The notes: generated by a model not told the origin, from the sequence alone. A stretch of DNA of 64,000 bases from Hevea brasiliensis (GCF_030052815.1 NC_079495.1:49329043-49393042); one strand, 5' to 3'. Positions 23,726 through 36,164 are shown, counted from the first letter of the stretch. Program-made: numbers and translations.

Positions 23726-25022
23726 GTAAGTGAGTGTTTTCAATTCTTGTTTCATTAAAAGTGTAACCAAGGTTATGGGTAATTGATTTATGGAAGAATT
23801 TTTGAAGTTTGATGAATTAATGGAGATGTACATTTTGGCAGCCATGGAACTTCAATATGAACAGCTTATTCTTGCATGTAAATAGTGGTTTGAATGATGA
23901 TTTAAATGTTTGATTGTATTGTAGTTGAATTCCATGTGTAAGGTTTGATTTGGAAGCTTGAAAAGTGAAAATGGAAATTGATGGGTATGTGTAAATTTGT
24001 GGCAGCCTCATGAAGAAGATTGAAGTGTTTGAGTTCATGAAATATTGTTGAATTATGTTGTCATTGATGGCAGCATGTGTATATAAATAATTGTTTGAAT
24101 TTGGACATGGAAATGAGGTATGTTCATGTGGTTGAATTATTGTAAATGGGACTTTAATTGTTGTAAATGGGACTTTGGAAAATTCTGTATTATAGTGTGT
24201 ATGTTGAGAGTAGTTACAAGCTGCCAAAATGACCAAAAATGTGAAGTAAAATGTGTTAATGGTATGGTACAACCAGAATTGTCATAGAAGAGTTAACTTG
24301 GTAAGTGTTGAATGGGTAATTAGTAAAGGATGAACAATGTGCAATAGGGCAGTGTATGTTTTGGCTTAGAACCTTAAGTGTGTGACCCCAATTGGTATGA
24401 GACCAATTGGAGGTGAAAATAGGCACAAAATGTGCCAACTTTCATGCAGGAAGCTTACCAAAATTCTGCCTAGAAGGTAACTTGAAAAATGACCAAATCC
24501 GGATTAGTGCTTTGAAAGCCTGAAAATTGACCATTTGGGCAGTAGTTAGTATTTTGCGATAACTCACTCAAAACAGTCCAGTTGACCTGAAATTTTTACC
24601 ATGAATAGTTTAGACATATATCTACAATTCTTATGAAGACACCAAAGCCCAGAAATGGCCAGAACCAAGCCAAATAGCTTGCACAAATTCAAGTACCAAA
24701 ACTGGCCGAACCAAAAGTGACCTAAAAATGACCTAAAGTTACCATTTTAGTGCATTCTGTCCAGCATTGGTAAATTGACCATAACTTGGTCTACACAACT
24801 CAGAATGACCTGAAATTTTGCACCGCATGCAATAAGACATAGACCTAAAAGTTTGTAGTTTGGACCGAAACTCGAAAATCAAGGGAACTAGGTCATCTGG
24901 CTAGGTCAAAATAGTACACCAAAATCCGGCAAATTGCAATAAAATGCAATATACTTGAAAGTGAATTTGGTAACATGTACCAACAATAAAAGGCTATAAA
25001 ATTTGACATATTTGTAACATTA
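23726..25022 (+). mobile_element. TE-6: solo LTR type II, part 2 of 3
   Basis: Resumes after TE-7 (23726-23730 is its second target copy) and aligns with 54340-55620 of TE-14. It includes sense mid-LTR repeats (GACCTGAAATTTT, ACATAGAC...CTACAA patterns). It stops at CATTA (25018-25022), the left target copy of TE-8. No coding content; the longer ORFs are on the opposite strand and match no known protein. Confidence 0.92.
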
Positions 25023-28000
25023 TGTCACACCTTACCCGTAGAATACTTAATGAACTACCGAACTTCCCCTACCGATAACTCATTAAGTATCCTACAAGAG
25101 ATTTTAAAACGATTTTCTTACATTTTGGAAGTGGTGAGCATTTTAGTGAGAATTAAAAACCATTTATTCAAGTTTAAATACTAGTAAAAATTTTTGTCCA
25201 TTTTACTTTTGCCGCAATTTTTATAAAAATTTTGACAGAGTTCCGTTTGTTTTTGGAGAAAACCGTTCTTCAAATACCTGAGAAAAACACTCCCAAAAAT
25301 GTTTTACAATTTCCAACCCCCAATAAATCACAATTCAACTCCAATCAATTCATTTCAAAACAGTTCCACAATCCAAATCAAATTTATTAACTCAGAATAG
25401 TTAATAATTCCATTCACAAAGCATATAGTAGGAATTTCATATGTACAAATATTAAATTTACAGAAGAAAGTCCAAAATAATATCATTACAATTTATTTAC
25501 AACTGCTCAACTTACATTGATACAAATAACATTTCTATATTTACATCAAGATTATCTACAAGGGTATAAAATAATACCCGTACAAAATGATCAGAGTAGT
25601 CCTCGATTTAACAGCAGCTCACTCTGCTGCTTTCTCTTTGCTCTTATCTGCGACAGCAAAATAAGCTATCGCTGAGTATAAAAATACTCAGTGGTGCACA
25701 ATAAAAATTTAAAATGCAATAAATAAATCATTCATTGCCAAACACAATTTAAATGTTTCTCAATTACATTTCACAAATATTAAAGTTCATAATAACATCA
25801 TTTTGTCAAATAATCTATTAAACACAGTTTAGTCAAACAATTTCATAAACACAGTGTTGCCAAAGTTATACACAACTTAAGCAATGACACAAAATTTCCG
25901 ATCAATGCCGCGTTGTACACCACGACAAAGCAATCTCAACCCCATTAATCGAAACCAATGAGAGAGGTGGCTAGCTAGCTAATGAGTACTCATTCGATCT
26001 ACAACCTCAACTGGCAAGCCAGAGAGGGAGGAAAATAAACGATCTCAACCCCATAAATGGAGGAGGAATAATAAGTAACTGTCATGCTAAGTGTGAATCA
26101 AAAATCCATTTCAAACATTTCATTCAAATATTGCATACAAAAATCAAATCAATTTCCAAAGTTACAATTTGGTCACAAGGTGGCAACACAAAAGTTCATA
26201 AATTCATAATGCGTACTAAATCAATTTTTCAAGGATAAAATGCTTAAATAGGGTTTATTGTGCACAAACCTCAAGCGAGTCGTCCTTTAGCCTCGACTCG
26301 GTTCCTTGGGTTCCTTCCCGATATTCTTTTCAATTGAAACACATAATTTTACAATGTTTCAGTACTAGAACTTAACATAAATCCAAAATAAATTTAGCTT
26401 CACAATTACCTAGCTCTAACGTGCTAAATTCGACGTTCTTTAAGTTTTGTGTTTCGGGTTACTATTCACTACACTATTCAAGTCAAATAGTTGACTTTCT
26501 AAGGCTTAATAGGTATGGGAATTCCAACTTCACCCACATACCACATTTTGGTCACTAAACTTGTTGGTTTTGGCCATTTTCTCAAAGCTTAGGTCTTTTA
26601 GGCAAAATTGCCAATTTTCGGTTTTGGAGTTCTAAATTGCACTGTTTCATTGGTCCATCTACTGTTGGAATTTGGCAAAACTTCCTTCATAGAAAATGTT
26701 CCTTATTGTCTTAAATGTATTCTCATTTTTGGATCACCCCAATCGGAGTTTTGTAGCTCAAGTTATAGCCAAATATAATTACTGTTCACGTGCACTGTTC
26801 ATGCTGCAATTTTGGTTCTGGCAGATTTTTGGTCCAACTTCATTCAATAATTTGATCAATTTAAGTCCATAATTTGGTCTAATTTCCTTCATACAAAATG
26901 TTCTCCTATGTCTTAGGTTTCCATCGATTCAAGATTCACCTAAATCGGAGTTTTCCAGAGAGAGTTATAGCCATTGGAACTTTACTGCTCAATGGCAATT
27001 CTGCAGAGTTGCAGGTTTAATAACTCAACTTTGCTCAATAATTTGACTAGGTTAATGGCATAATTTGGGGTGGTGTTCTTCATGAAAGTTTTAGATATAT
27101 GTATTATCTAATTACTGGTAAAATATCAGGTCCTTTTGACCTTCCTAGCTCCAGTTATGACCAAATGAATAATTACTGTTCATTTGGTCAGTTTGTGCAG
27201 TGGCAGCCTGCTCTCATTTCACTTTGGTCAATTGGTTCACTAGGTTTTGGTCAGTTTTTGGGCATGGTTCCTTAATGAAAATTGTGCCCTTTTATGTCTA
27301 TTTTCATCCCCAATTGGTGGCATATCAATTGGACTTGTAAAATTTCCGTTTTGGTCCTTCAAAGTTGGTTTGGTCATGCTGCCAGCAGCATGACCATTTG
27401 ACCTACGAATTTGACTTCTATTCTAACAATTACCACACATTTCCTTTGGTCATTATTGACCATTTTTCAGTCCACAATTGGTCAAAGATATCATTTATAC
27501 ATTTCTCGAAAATTTGGTTCACAAACCCTAACATTCAAACCCTAACTTATTCATCTCATGCATTTAACTACATTTAATTGTTTTAGTGCTAATCATTCAA
27601 CTAATGGAGATCCATAAACTCATTCAAACTCATTAAATTCATGCAATTCATACTCCCTTCAACCAGACCAAAATTTCAGCAATGGTCCTTCCCCCATATT
27701 TGTTTCATTTAATCAACTTCTAAGCTCTCTTTCACAACTAATTATGCATTTAAAGAAGTAAAATGGTAAGTTAGCACACTAACCTTTCTTAAATTCTTCA
27801 AACCCTATCTTTAACTCTTCTTTCTTCTTGTAATTCTTCTTCTCAAGTTGTAATAACAAGCTTTAGTGAAGTTTTTAGGGAAGTTATAAAGGTTAAGTGG
27901 AGAAAATTAAGCTTAAGTGTAAGCTTAATGAAGAAACTTCCATGGAGAATTTTGGGAGGAGTGGGGCGGCAAAGAGAGGTGGAAGAAGAAAGGATTTTTG

Positions 28001-28669
28001 TTTTTTTTTTTATTTTCTTTTCTTTATTTATTTAGGCTTATGGAAGACCACAAAAAGTCCAATTAAATAATTCAACTAATTAATTTATTTTTGGCATCAT
28101 GCATGAGATCATGCATGATGTCATCACTTTTGACTTTTTCATTTTCCTCTCTTTTTTTTTCTATTAGTTCTTTAATTTAATTCTCGATTCCGAAATTCCC
28201 TTTTCTCCAATTTTATTTGACAGTTAGGTCAGGAGTCAGCTCTCGGGGTCAATTGACCAAATTGCCTCTCGCCGGTTCATCCCGGTTTGCAAATAATTCC
28301 ATATTTCTTCCGGCTCCCTGACCTAATTATTTGACTAACTTAACAGTTCTTTTTCGTGATTTTCATTTCTCCACTATGTTTATAAGGGTCCTAAGGACCG
28401 CAGCGTCACTTTTTACGGTTCGAAATTTGAGTTTAAAATGACTTCGCAGTCGTTCCCGAGGAGGTCACCCATCGCTGTGACTCTCGGCTCGTTTAACTTC
28501 TTATGTTCTGTTTTTCTTATTTATACTTAACTAATTGGACATTACTAATTATTTGTGTTTATGGCTTCTCTAGTTGTCTTAAGTATGGTTTTAATCCCCT
28601 TAATTATCTGGACCGACACCGGTCACCGGAACAGTGAAATCTACAAGGCTATGCAAACGGGGTGTTACA
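25023..28669 (-). mobile_element. TE-8 left (3') LTR, 3647 bp
   Basis: TGTCACACC to GTTACA. Compared with the right LTR it lacks 24 bp just after TGTCACACCTTACCC. Hairpin CTGAGTAT/ATACTCAG at 25672-25691; four mid-LTR repeats starting near 26686, 26888, 27079 and 27272. Confidence 0.95.
25672..25691 (-). other. Type II LTR hairpin, TE-8 left LTR
   Basis: CTGAGTAT and ATACTCAG, eight perfect pairs, loop AAAA, then GTGGTGCAC. Directly upstream on this strand, GCGACAGC...GCTATCGC can form a second stem. Confidence 0.8.
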
Positions 28670-28683
28670 ATTCTCCCCCCCTT
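28670..28683 (-). other. Polypurine tract of TE-8
   Basis: AAGGGGGGGAGAAT on the minus strand, adjoining the LTR. The inverted repeat AAATTTCG/CGAAATTT (28689-28707) lies just upstream in sense. Here it is beyond the pol stop codon. Confidence 0.9.
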
Positions 28684-28716
28684 AAAATAAATTTCGTCTC
28701 GAAATTTTACTTGGTA

Positions 28717-30291
28717 TCAATCTCTGAACAGTTGTGGGTGCTGTCTCCTCATGTCCTCCTCTCGTTCCCAAGTAGCCTCCTGGCCCGAATGATGGTTCCA
28801 CAGCACTTTCACCAATGGTATCTGCTTGTTCCGTAGCTGCTTCACCTCATAAGCCAGAATCTTTATGGGTTCTTCTTCATATGTGAGGTCTGGATTCACT
28901 TCAATTTCTTCTACTGGTAGTACATGAGATGGGTCTGATCGATACCTCCTCAACATAGACACATGGAAGACATTATGTATCTTTTCCAACTTTGGAGGTA
29001 GTGCCAACCGATATGCCAAAGGACCCACTCTTTCCAGAACCTCATATGGCCCAATAAAACGAGGACTTAGTTTCCCCTTTCTGCCGAATCTCATAATTCT
29101 CTTCCAAGGAGAAACTTTGAGGAAAAATTTTTCACCCACTGCATACTCAATATCTCTTCTTTTCAAATCAATATAGGACTTCTGACGGTCTGATGCAGCT
29201 TTAAGTCGACCTTTGATGACCCTGATTTTCTCTTCAGTCTGTTGAACAATTTCGGGTCCAATCATTTTTCTTTCACCCACGTCATCCCAACACAACGGGG
29301 TTCTACATTTCCTGCCATACAAAGCTTCATATGGAGGCATCCCAATGCTTGATTGGTAGCTGTTGTTGTAAGCAAACTCAATCAAAGGCAAGTGTGTATC
29401 CCAACTACCCTCAAACTCAATCACACAAGCCCGTAGCATGTCCTCCAAGATCTGAATTACCCTCTCAGACTGGCCATCTGTCTGTGGGTGGAATGCCATA
29501 CTGAAGTTCAATCTAGTTCCTAGGGCTCTCTGAAGACTACCCCAGAATCTAGAAGTGAACCTAGGATCTCTGTCTGATACAATGGATACTGGCACTCCAT
29601 GCAGTCTCACAATCTCGTCAATGTACAAGCTGGCCAATCTGTCCAAACTGTAGTCCATTCGAACTGGCAGAAAATGAGCAGACTTAGTCAGTCTATCAAT
29701 AATGACCCACACTGCATCGTGACTCTTCTGTGTCCTCGGAAGTCCCATTATAAAATCCATTGTTATTCTTTCCCATTTCCATTCTAGCACTGACAGTGGA
29801 TGTAATAACCCAGTTGGCACTTGATGCTCTGTCTTTACTTGCTGACAAGTTAGGCATTTGGATACAAACTCTGCCACATCTCTCTTCATACCCATCCACC
29901 AGTAATGCTCCTTTAGCCCTCTATACATTTTTGTACCACCAGGGTGCATAGTAAAAGGAGACTCATGTGCTTCCTTCAAAATGATCTGCCTCAAATCAAC
30001 ATCATTAGGAACACACATTCTGCCTTGGTGTAGCAGTAAACCATCATCTCTGATTGAGAACTCTGGTTTCTTGACCTGTCTAACTTCTTCCAACAGCTTC
30101 TGATACTTTTCATCATTCTGAGCAGCCATTCTGATCTGATCAATTAACACTGGCTGTACATGCCATGCAACTGCTGTCTGCCCCTCATCATTAATCTCTA
30201 AACTGGCATGTAATGATCTCAACTCATGTATCAAAGACAAGGGAGTAACCTGTAGACTTGCCATAGTCTTACGACTTAAGGCGTCAGCCAC
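28717..30291 (-). CDS. pol: TE-8 integrase with chromodomain (524 codons, open)
   Basis: 3' part of pol in one uninterrupted frame. Residues 1-10 are the RNase H tail (ADALSRK). The H2C2 zinc finger uses H109, H116, C146 and C149. The catalytic core has D179 (TMDF), D240 (VSDRD) and E276 (QSERV), a correct DD35E spacing. The GPY motif is at 415-417, followed by NVFHVSMLRRY and a chromodomain at about 470-524 with VKVLWNHH and EATWERE. The stop TGA is at 28717-28719. This catalyses cDNA integration; the chromodomain type supports the Tekay lineage. The frame is not a separate gene: its upstream limit is a TAG (30310-30312) that splits pol. No intron-like insert here. All catalytic residues are present. 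Confidence 0.95.
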   Translation of the reverse strand: MADALSRKTMASLQVTPLSLIHELRSLHASLEINDEGQTAVAWHVQPVLIDQIRMAAQNDEKYQKLLEEVRQVKKPEFSIRDDGLLLHQGRMCVPNDVDLRQIILKEAHESPFTMHPGGTKMYRGLKEHYWWMGMKRDVAEFVSKCLTCQQVKTEHQVPTGLLHPLSVLEWKWERITMDFIMGLPRTQKSHDAVWVIIDRLTKSAHFLPVRMDYSLDRLASLYIDEIVRLHGVPVSIVSDRDPRFTSRFWGSLQRALGTRLNFSMAFHPQTDGQSERVIQILEDMLRACVIEFEGSWDTHLPLIEFAYNNSYQSSIGMPPYEALYGRKCRTPLCWDDVGERKMIGPEIVQQTEEKIRVIKGRLKAASDRQKSYIDLKRRDIEYAVGEKFFLKVSPWKRIMRFGRKGKLSPRFIGPYEVLERVGPLAYRLALPPKLEKIHNVFHVSMLRRYRSDPSHVLPVEEIEVNPDLTYEEEPIKILAYEVKQLRNKQIPLVKVLWNHHSGQEATWEREEDMRRQHPQLFRD

Positions 30292-30309
30292 AACATTAGC
30301 TTTCCCTGG

Positions 30310-31226
30310 CTAATAATCTATCAGGCAATCGTAGTCTTTTATCAACTCTAACCACCTCCTCTGTCTCAAATTCAACTCTTTCTGGGTGCCCAAATACTTC
30401 AAGCTCTTATGATCTGTGTAGATGTAGCACTTCTCCCCATACAAATAATGTCTCCAGATCTTAAGAGCAAACACAATAGCTGAAAGCTCCAAATCATGTG
30501 TTGGATAATTCCTCTCATGCGGTTTCAGCTGGCGTGATGCATAGGTAATAACATATCGATCTTGCATCAACACACAACCTAACCCATTGTGAGAAGCATC
30601 GCTGTAAACTGTATATTCTTTACCCGGTGTAGGTAAAGTCAGGACTGGAGCCTCTGTCAAACATCTTTTTAATTCATCAAAACTTTGCTGGCATTTGTCC
30701 GTCCACTGAAATTTCACATCCTTTCTAAGCAACTTGGTCAATGGAGATGCCAACATGGAGAATCCCTTCACAAATCGACGGTAGTATCCGGCTAAACCCA
30801 GAAAACTGTGAATCTCTGTGACATTTCTGGGTGGCTTCCAATTAAGGACAGCTTCAATCTTGCTAGGATCTACCTTAATACCCTCTGCTGATACTATGTG
30901 CCCCAAAAAGGATATCTCCTTCAGCCAAAATTCACATTTCGACAGTTTGGCATATAGTTGTTTCTCTCTCAAAGTCTGCAGTACAATCCGCAGATGTCTA
31001 TCATGCTCTTCAGCATTCCTCGAATAGACCAATATATCATCAATAAATACCACAACAAACTGGTCGAGGTATGGTCCGAAGATAGTGTTCATCGGATCCA
31101 TGAAAGCAGCCGGAGCATTAGTTAACCCGAATGGCATGACCAAGAACTCATAATGACCATAGTGGGTTCTGAAGGCAATTTTGGAAATACTCTGCTCTTG
31201 AACTTTCAGCTGATAATAACCTGATC
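30310..31226 (-). pseudogene. pol: TE-8 RT palm/thumb and RNase H
   Basis: A 277-codon open frame (30310-31143) is preceded in the same frame by residues 31226-31144 ([17 protein letters not shown]-like). It has [13 protein letters not shown], the active site FIDDILVYS (both aspartates), [16 protein letters not shown], then RNase H with [18 protein letters not shown] and [11 protein letters not shown], so D, E and D of RNase H are present. A TAG at 30310-30312, where relatives have a His codon after DY, separates it from the integrase frame. One single-base frameshift lies at its start (about 31243). Confidence 0.92.
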
Positions 31227-31784
31227 TCAGGTCAATTTTGAGAATACAGCTGCACCCCTCAACTGATCAAACAAATCATCAATACGGGGTAATGGATATC
31301 TGTTCTTTATTGTCACCTTATTCAACTGCCGATAGTCAATGCATAACCGGAGAGTGCCATCCTTCTTCTTAACAAACAATACTGGCGCTCCCCAAGGTGA
31401 CACACTAGGGCGGATAAAGCCCTTATCAAGCAATTCTTGCAATTGCACTTTTAACTCCTTCAATTCTGCAGGTGCCATTCTGTATGGTGTTATGGAGATT
31501 GGGTCCACACCAGGCATAACATCAATTTCAAACTGCACCTCTCTTTCTGGAGGTAATCCTGGCAATTCATCAGGAAACACATCCGGAAAGTCACATACAG
31601 TAGGAATGTCCTCGATCTTTGGACTCCCCACTTGGGTGTCTATCACATGAGCCAAGTACGCCTCGCACCCTTTTCTAATCATTTTTCTGGCCAGTGCAGC
31701 TGAAATGATGTTTGAAGGTAATAACTGCCTCTCCCCATGTATTACTACATCACTATACTGAGGGAGACCAAAAGTGACATCTTG
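31227..31784 (-). pseudogene. pol: TE-8 protease-RT linker and RT fingers
   Basis: The open frame 31227-31682 contains [69 protein letters not shown] and [20 protein letters not shown], the RT fingers and beginning of the palm. It ends at FSK, where an A-run is one base short and shifts the frame (about 31243). The upstream part (31784-31683, [19 protein letters not shown]) is in the same frame. A second one-base frameshift at about 31785 separates it from protease. Confidence 0.9.
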
Positions 31785-31785
31785 A

Positions 31786-32075
31786 TCTACTGATCAATCA
31801 TAGCATGATGCCTGGCTAACCAATCCATGCCCAAGATAATGTCATAATCTCTGAAGGACATTTCAATTAAATCAGATAGAAAAGTATGTCCTTGGATCAC
31901 CAAAGGACAGTCCCTAAATAGCCTATTTACCCTGACCTCCTGGCCTAATGGACTAGTTACTAGCACATCATAGTCCATTGGTACACACTGAATAGCAGTA
32001 GAGCACATCACACTAGCACTAACATATGAATGTGTGGAGCCAAGATCAAATAACACATACACATCTTGGTCAAGG
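31786..32075 (-). pseudogene. pol: TE-8 aspartic protease
   Basis: Open frame 31787-32062 reading YVLFDLGSTHSYVSAS, NVLVTSP-like DVLVTSPLGQEVRVN, CPLVIQGHTFLSDL and [19 protein letters not shown]. This is the retropepsin of chromoviruses; the active-site Asp is D6 in the usual D-x-G-S-T context. Its N-terminal edge is abrupt: upstream at 32076-32430 no gag zinc knuckle or gag body is found. It ends in an out-of-frame TAG at 31787-31789. Confidence 0.88.
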
Positions 32076-32430
32076 ACTTTAATTTATTTTGAGAAAAAAA
32101 TTATTCATGTGTAAATTTTACAATTTTCAGGGGGCTTAATTCTATTGTTACTCATTCAACAATCTAGGCATTGGTACCACAATAAGAACTACAACATGTG
32201 AAGAAGATTATCCTAAATAAATAATTATCATATCAAAGTTACAAGAAACAGATACAGATCCTATATCCTAAACTTTGCAACATTTTTTTTCATTGCATTT
32301 CATTATTTTAGTTTTATCAATTTAAAATTGGTCATAATTATATTGGAGTAACATATGCAGACATGGAATTTAATTTGCATGCTGTCATGTAGGCCTAGCC
32401 CTGGTCCAGTTTGGACCTGGAACTTGTCAA
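32076..32430 (-). other. TE-8: unrecognised segment in place of gag
   Basis: About 350 bp between leader and protease, where gag (about 1.3 kb in TE-11) should be. It is AT-rich, has no substantial ORF and no similarity that I can see to other copies in the window. The flanking leader (32430-32473) still matches TE-9. Either a relic of gag/leader too diverged to read or foreign sequence picked up when gag was lost. Confidence 0.6.
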
Positions 32431-32473
32431 TAAAATGTTCATAAACATAGTCAAAATTTATTGAAAAACCGAT

Positions 32474-32485
32474 GCTCTGATACCA
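32474..32485 (-). other. Primer-binding site (initiator tRNA-Met) of TE-8
   Basis: TGGTATCAGAGC on the minus strand, eight bases from the LTR end at 32494. Confidence 0.92.
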
Positions 32486-32493
32486 CTAAAACA

Positions 32494-35400
32494 TGTCACA
32501 CCTTACCCCTCCGTAAGGCATAACATGATCCCGTAGAATACTTAATGAACTACCGAACTTCCCCTACCGATAACTCATTAAGTACCCTACAAGAGATTTT
32601 AAAATGATTTTCTTACATTTTGGAAGTGGTGAGCATTTTAGTGAGAATTAAAAACCATTTATTCAAGTTTAAATACTAGTAAAAATTTTTGTCCATTTTA
32701 CTTTTGCCGCAATTTTTATAAAAATTTTGACAGAGTTCCGTTTGTTTTTGGAGAAAACCGTTCTTCAAATACCTGAGAAAAACACTCCAAAAAATGTTTC
32801 ACAATTTCCAACCCCCAATAAATCACAATTCAACTCCAATCAATTCATTTCAAAACAGTTCCACAATCCAAATCAAATTTATTAACTCAGAATAGTTAAT
32901 AATTCCATTCACAAAGCATAAAGTAGGAATTTCATATGTACAAATATTAAATTTACAGAAGAAAGTCCAAAATAATATTATTACAATTTATTTACAACTG
33001 CTCAACTTACATTGATACAAATAACATTTCTATATTTACATCAAGATTATCTACAAGGGTATAAAATAATACCCGTACAAAATGATCAGAGTAGTCCTCG
33101 ATTTAACAGCAGCTCACTCTGCTGCTTTCTCTTTGCTCTTATCTGCGACAGCAAAATAAGCTATCGCTGAGTATAAAAATACTCAGTGGTGCACAATAAA
33201 AATTTAAAATGCAATAAATAAATCATTCATTGCCAAACACAATTTAAATGTTTCTCAATTACATTTCACAAATATTAAAGTTCATAATAACATCATTTTG
33301 TCAAATAATCTATTAAACACAGTTTAGTCAAACAATTTCATAAACATAGTGTTGCCAAAGTTATACTCAACTTAAGCAATGACACAAAATTTTCGATCAA
33401 TGCCGCGTTGTACACCACGACAAAGCAATCTCAACCCCATTAATCGAAACCAATGAGGGAGGTGGCTAGCTAGCTAATGAGTACTCATTCGATCTACAAC
33501 CTCAACTGGCAAGCCAGAGAGGGAGGAAAATAAACGATCTCAACCCCATAAATGGAGGAGGAATAATAAGCAACTGTCATGCTAAGTGTGAATCAAAAAT
33601 CCATTTCAAACGTTTCATTCAAATATTGCATACAAAAATCAAATCAATTTCCAAAGTTACAATTTGGTCACAAGGTAGCAACACAAAAGTTCATAAATTC
33701 ATAATGCGTACTAAATCAATTTTTCAAGGATAAAATGCTTAAATAGGGTTTATTGTGCACAAACCTCAAGCGAGTCGTCCTTTAGCCTCGACTCGGTTCC
33801 TCGGGTTCCTTCCCGATATTCTTTTCAACTGAAACACACAATTTTACAATGTTTCAGTACTAGAACTTTACATAAATCCAAAATAAATTTAGCTTCACAA
33901 TTACCTAGCTCTAACATGCTAAATTCGATGTTCTTTAAATTTTGTGTTTTGGGTTACTATTCACTACACTATTCAAGTCAAATAGTTGACTTTCTAAGGC
34001 TTAATAGGTATGGGAATTCCAACTTCACCCACATACCACATTTTGGTCACTAAACTTGTTGGTTTTGGCCATTTTCTCAAAGCTTAGGTCTTTTAGGCAA
34101 AATTGTCAATTTTCGGTTTTGGAGTTCTAAATTGCATTGTTTCATTGGTCCATCTACTGTTGGAATTTGGCAAAACTTCCTTCATAGAAAATGTTCCTTA
34201 TTGTCTTAAGTGTATTCTCATTTTTGGATCACCCCAATCGGAGTTTTGTAGCTCAAGTTATAGTCAAAATATAATTACTGTTCACGTGCACTATTCATGC
34301 TGCAATTTTGGTTCTGGCAGATTTTTGGTCCAACTTCATTCAATAATTTGATCAATTTAAGTCCATAATTTGGTCTAATTTCCTTCATACGAAATGTTCT
34401 ACTATGTCTTAGGTTTCCATCGATTCAAGATTCACCTAAATCGGAGTTTTCTAGAGAGAGTTATAGCCATTGGAACTTTACTGCTCAATGGCAATTCTGC
34501 AGAGTTGCAGGTTTAATAACTCAACTTTGCTCAATAATTTGACTAGGTTAATGGCATAATTTGGGGTGGTGTTCTTCATGAAAGTTTTATATCTATGTCT
34601 TATCTAATTACTGGTAAAATCTCAGGTCCTTTTGACCTTCCTAGCTCGAGTTATGACCAAATGAACAATTACTGTTCATTTGGTCAGTTTGTGCAGTGGC
34701 AGCCTGCTCTCATTTCACTTTGGTCAATTGGTTCACTAGGTTTTGGTCAGTTTTTGGGCATGGTTCCTTAATGAAAATTGTGCCCTTTTATGTCTATTTT
34801 CATCCCCAATTGGTGGCATATCAATTGGACTTGTAAAATTTCCGTTTTGGTCCTTCAAAGTTGGTTTGGTCATGCTGCCAGCAGCATGACCATTTGACCT
34901 ACGAATTTGACTTCCATTCTAACAATTCCCACACATTTCCTTTGGTCATTATTGACCATTTTTCAGTCCACAATTGGTCAAAGATATCATTTATACATTT
35001 CTCGAAAATTTGTTTCACAAACCCTAACATTCAAACCCTAACTTATTCATCTCATGCATTTAACTACATTTAATGGTTTTAGTGCTAATCATTCAACTAA
35101 TGGAGATCCATAAACTCATTCAAACTCATTAAATTCATGCAATTCATACTCCCTTCAACCAGACCAAAATTTCAGCAATGGTCCTTCCCCCATATTTGTT
35201 TCATTAATCAAGTTCTAAGCTCTCTTTCACAACTAATTATGCATTTAAAGAAGTAAAATGGTAAGTTAGCACACTAACCTTTCTTAAATTCTTCAAACCC
35301 TATCTTTAACTCTTCTTTCTTCTTGTAATTCTTCTTCTCAAGTTGTAATAACAAGCTTTAGTGAAGTTTTTAGGGAAGTTATAAAGGTTAAGTGGAGAAA

Positions 35401-36164
35401 ATTAAGCTTAAGTGTAAGCTTAATGAAGAAACTTCCATGGAGAATTTTGGGAGGAGTGGGTCGGCAAAGAGAGGTGGAAGAAGAAAAGATTTTTGATTTT
35501 TTTTTCTTTTCTTTTCTTTATTTATTTAGGCTTATGGAAGACCACAAAAATTCTAATTAAATAATTCAACTAATTAATTTATTTTTGGCATCATGCATGA
35601 GATCATGCATGATGTCATCACTTTTGACTTTTTCATTTTCCTCTCTTTTTTTTTTCTATTAGTTCTTTAATTTAATTCTCGATTCTGAAATTCCCTTTTC
35701 TCCAATTTTATTTGACAGTTAGGTCAGGAGTCAGCTCTCGGGGTCAATTGACCAAATTGCCCCTCGCCGGTTCATCCCGGTTTGCAAATAATTCCATATT
35801 TCTTCCGGCTCCCTGACCTAATTATTTGACTGACTTAACAGTTTTTTTTCATGATTTTCTTTTTTCCACTATGTTTATAAGGGTCCTAAGGACCACAGCG
35901 TCACTTTTTACGGCTAGAAATTTGAGTTTAAAACGACTTCGCAGTCGTTCCCGTGGAGGTCACCCATCGCTGTGACTCTCGGCTCGTTTAACTTCTTATG
36001 TTCTGTTTTTCTTATTTATACTTAACTAATTAGACATTACTAATTATTTGTGTTTATGGCTTCTCTAGTTGTCTTAAGTATGGTTCTAATCCCCTTAATT
36101 ATCCGTACCAACACCGGTCACCGGAACAGTGAAATCTACCAGGCTATGCAAACGGGGTGTTACA
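32494..36164 (-). mobile_element. TE-8 right (5') LTR, 3671 bp
   Basis: TGTCACACCTTACCCCTCC to GTTACA, followed by target copy CATTA. Hairpin at 33167-33186. Near-identical to the left LTR throughout. Confidence 0.95.
33167..33186 (-). other. Type II LTR hairpin, TE-8 right LTR
   Basis: CTGAGTAT and ATACTCAG with loop AAAA, identical to the left LTR. Confidence 0.8.

Larger units (their letters stand above)
25023..36164 (-). mobile_element. TE-8: complete antisense Ty3/Gypsy (Tekay-like) element, 11.1 kb
   Basis: Two type II LTRs (25023-28669 and 32494-36164) bracket a 3.8-kb interior with primer-binding site, protease, RT, RNase H, integrase-chromodomain and polypurine tract in sense order on the minus strand. 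Target copies CATTA are perfect at 25018-25022 and 36165-36169. Over the stretches compared by eye the LTRs differ by about 1%, apart from a 24-bp deletion near the left end. It is the youngest element seen. Gag is absent, so it needs gag supplied in trans. Confidence 0.95.

Noticed and set aside
23817..24272. 151-codon minus-strand ORF in TE-6
   Set aside because: Sits in non-coding LTR; the homologous region of TE-14 and TE-15 does not keep the frame.
31339..31650. 103-codon plus-strand ORF inside TE-8 pol
   Set aside because: Shadow of the RT reading frame on the opposite strand.
32474..32485. Possible tRNA gene remnants at TGGTATCAGAGC sites
   Set aside because: Only 12 bases match initiator tRNA-Met and all sit next to LTR ends, so these are primer-binding sites.
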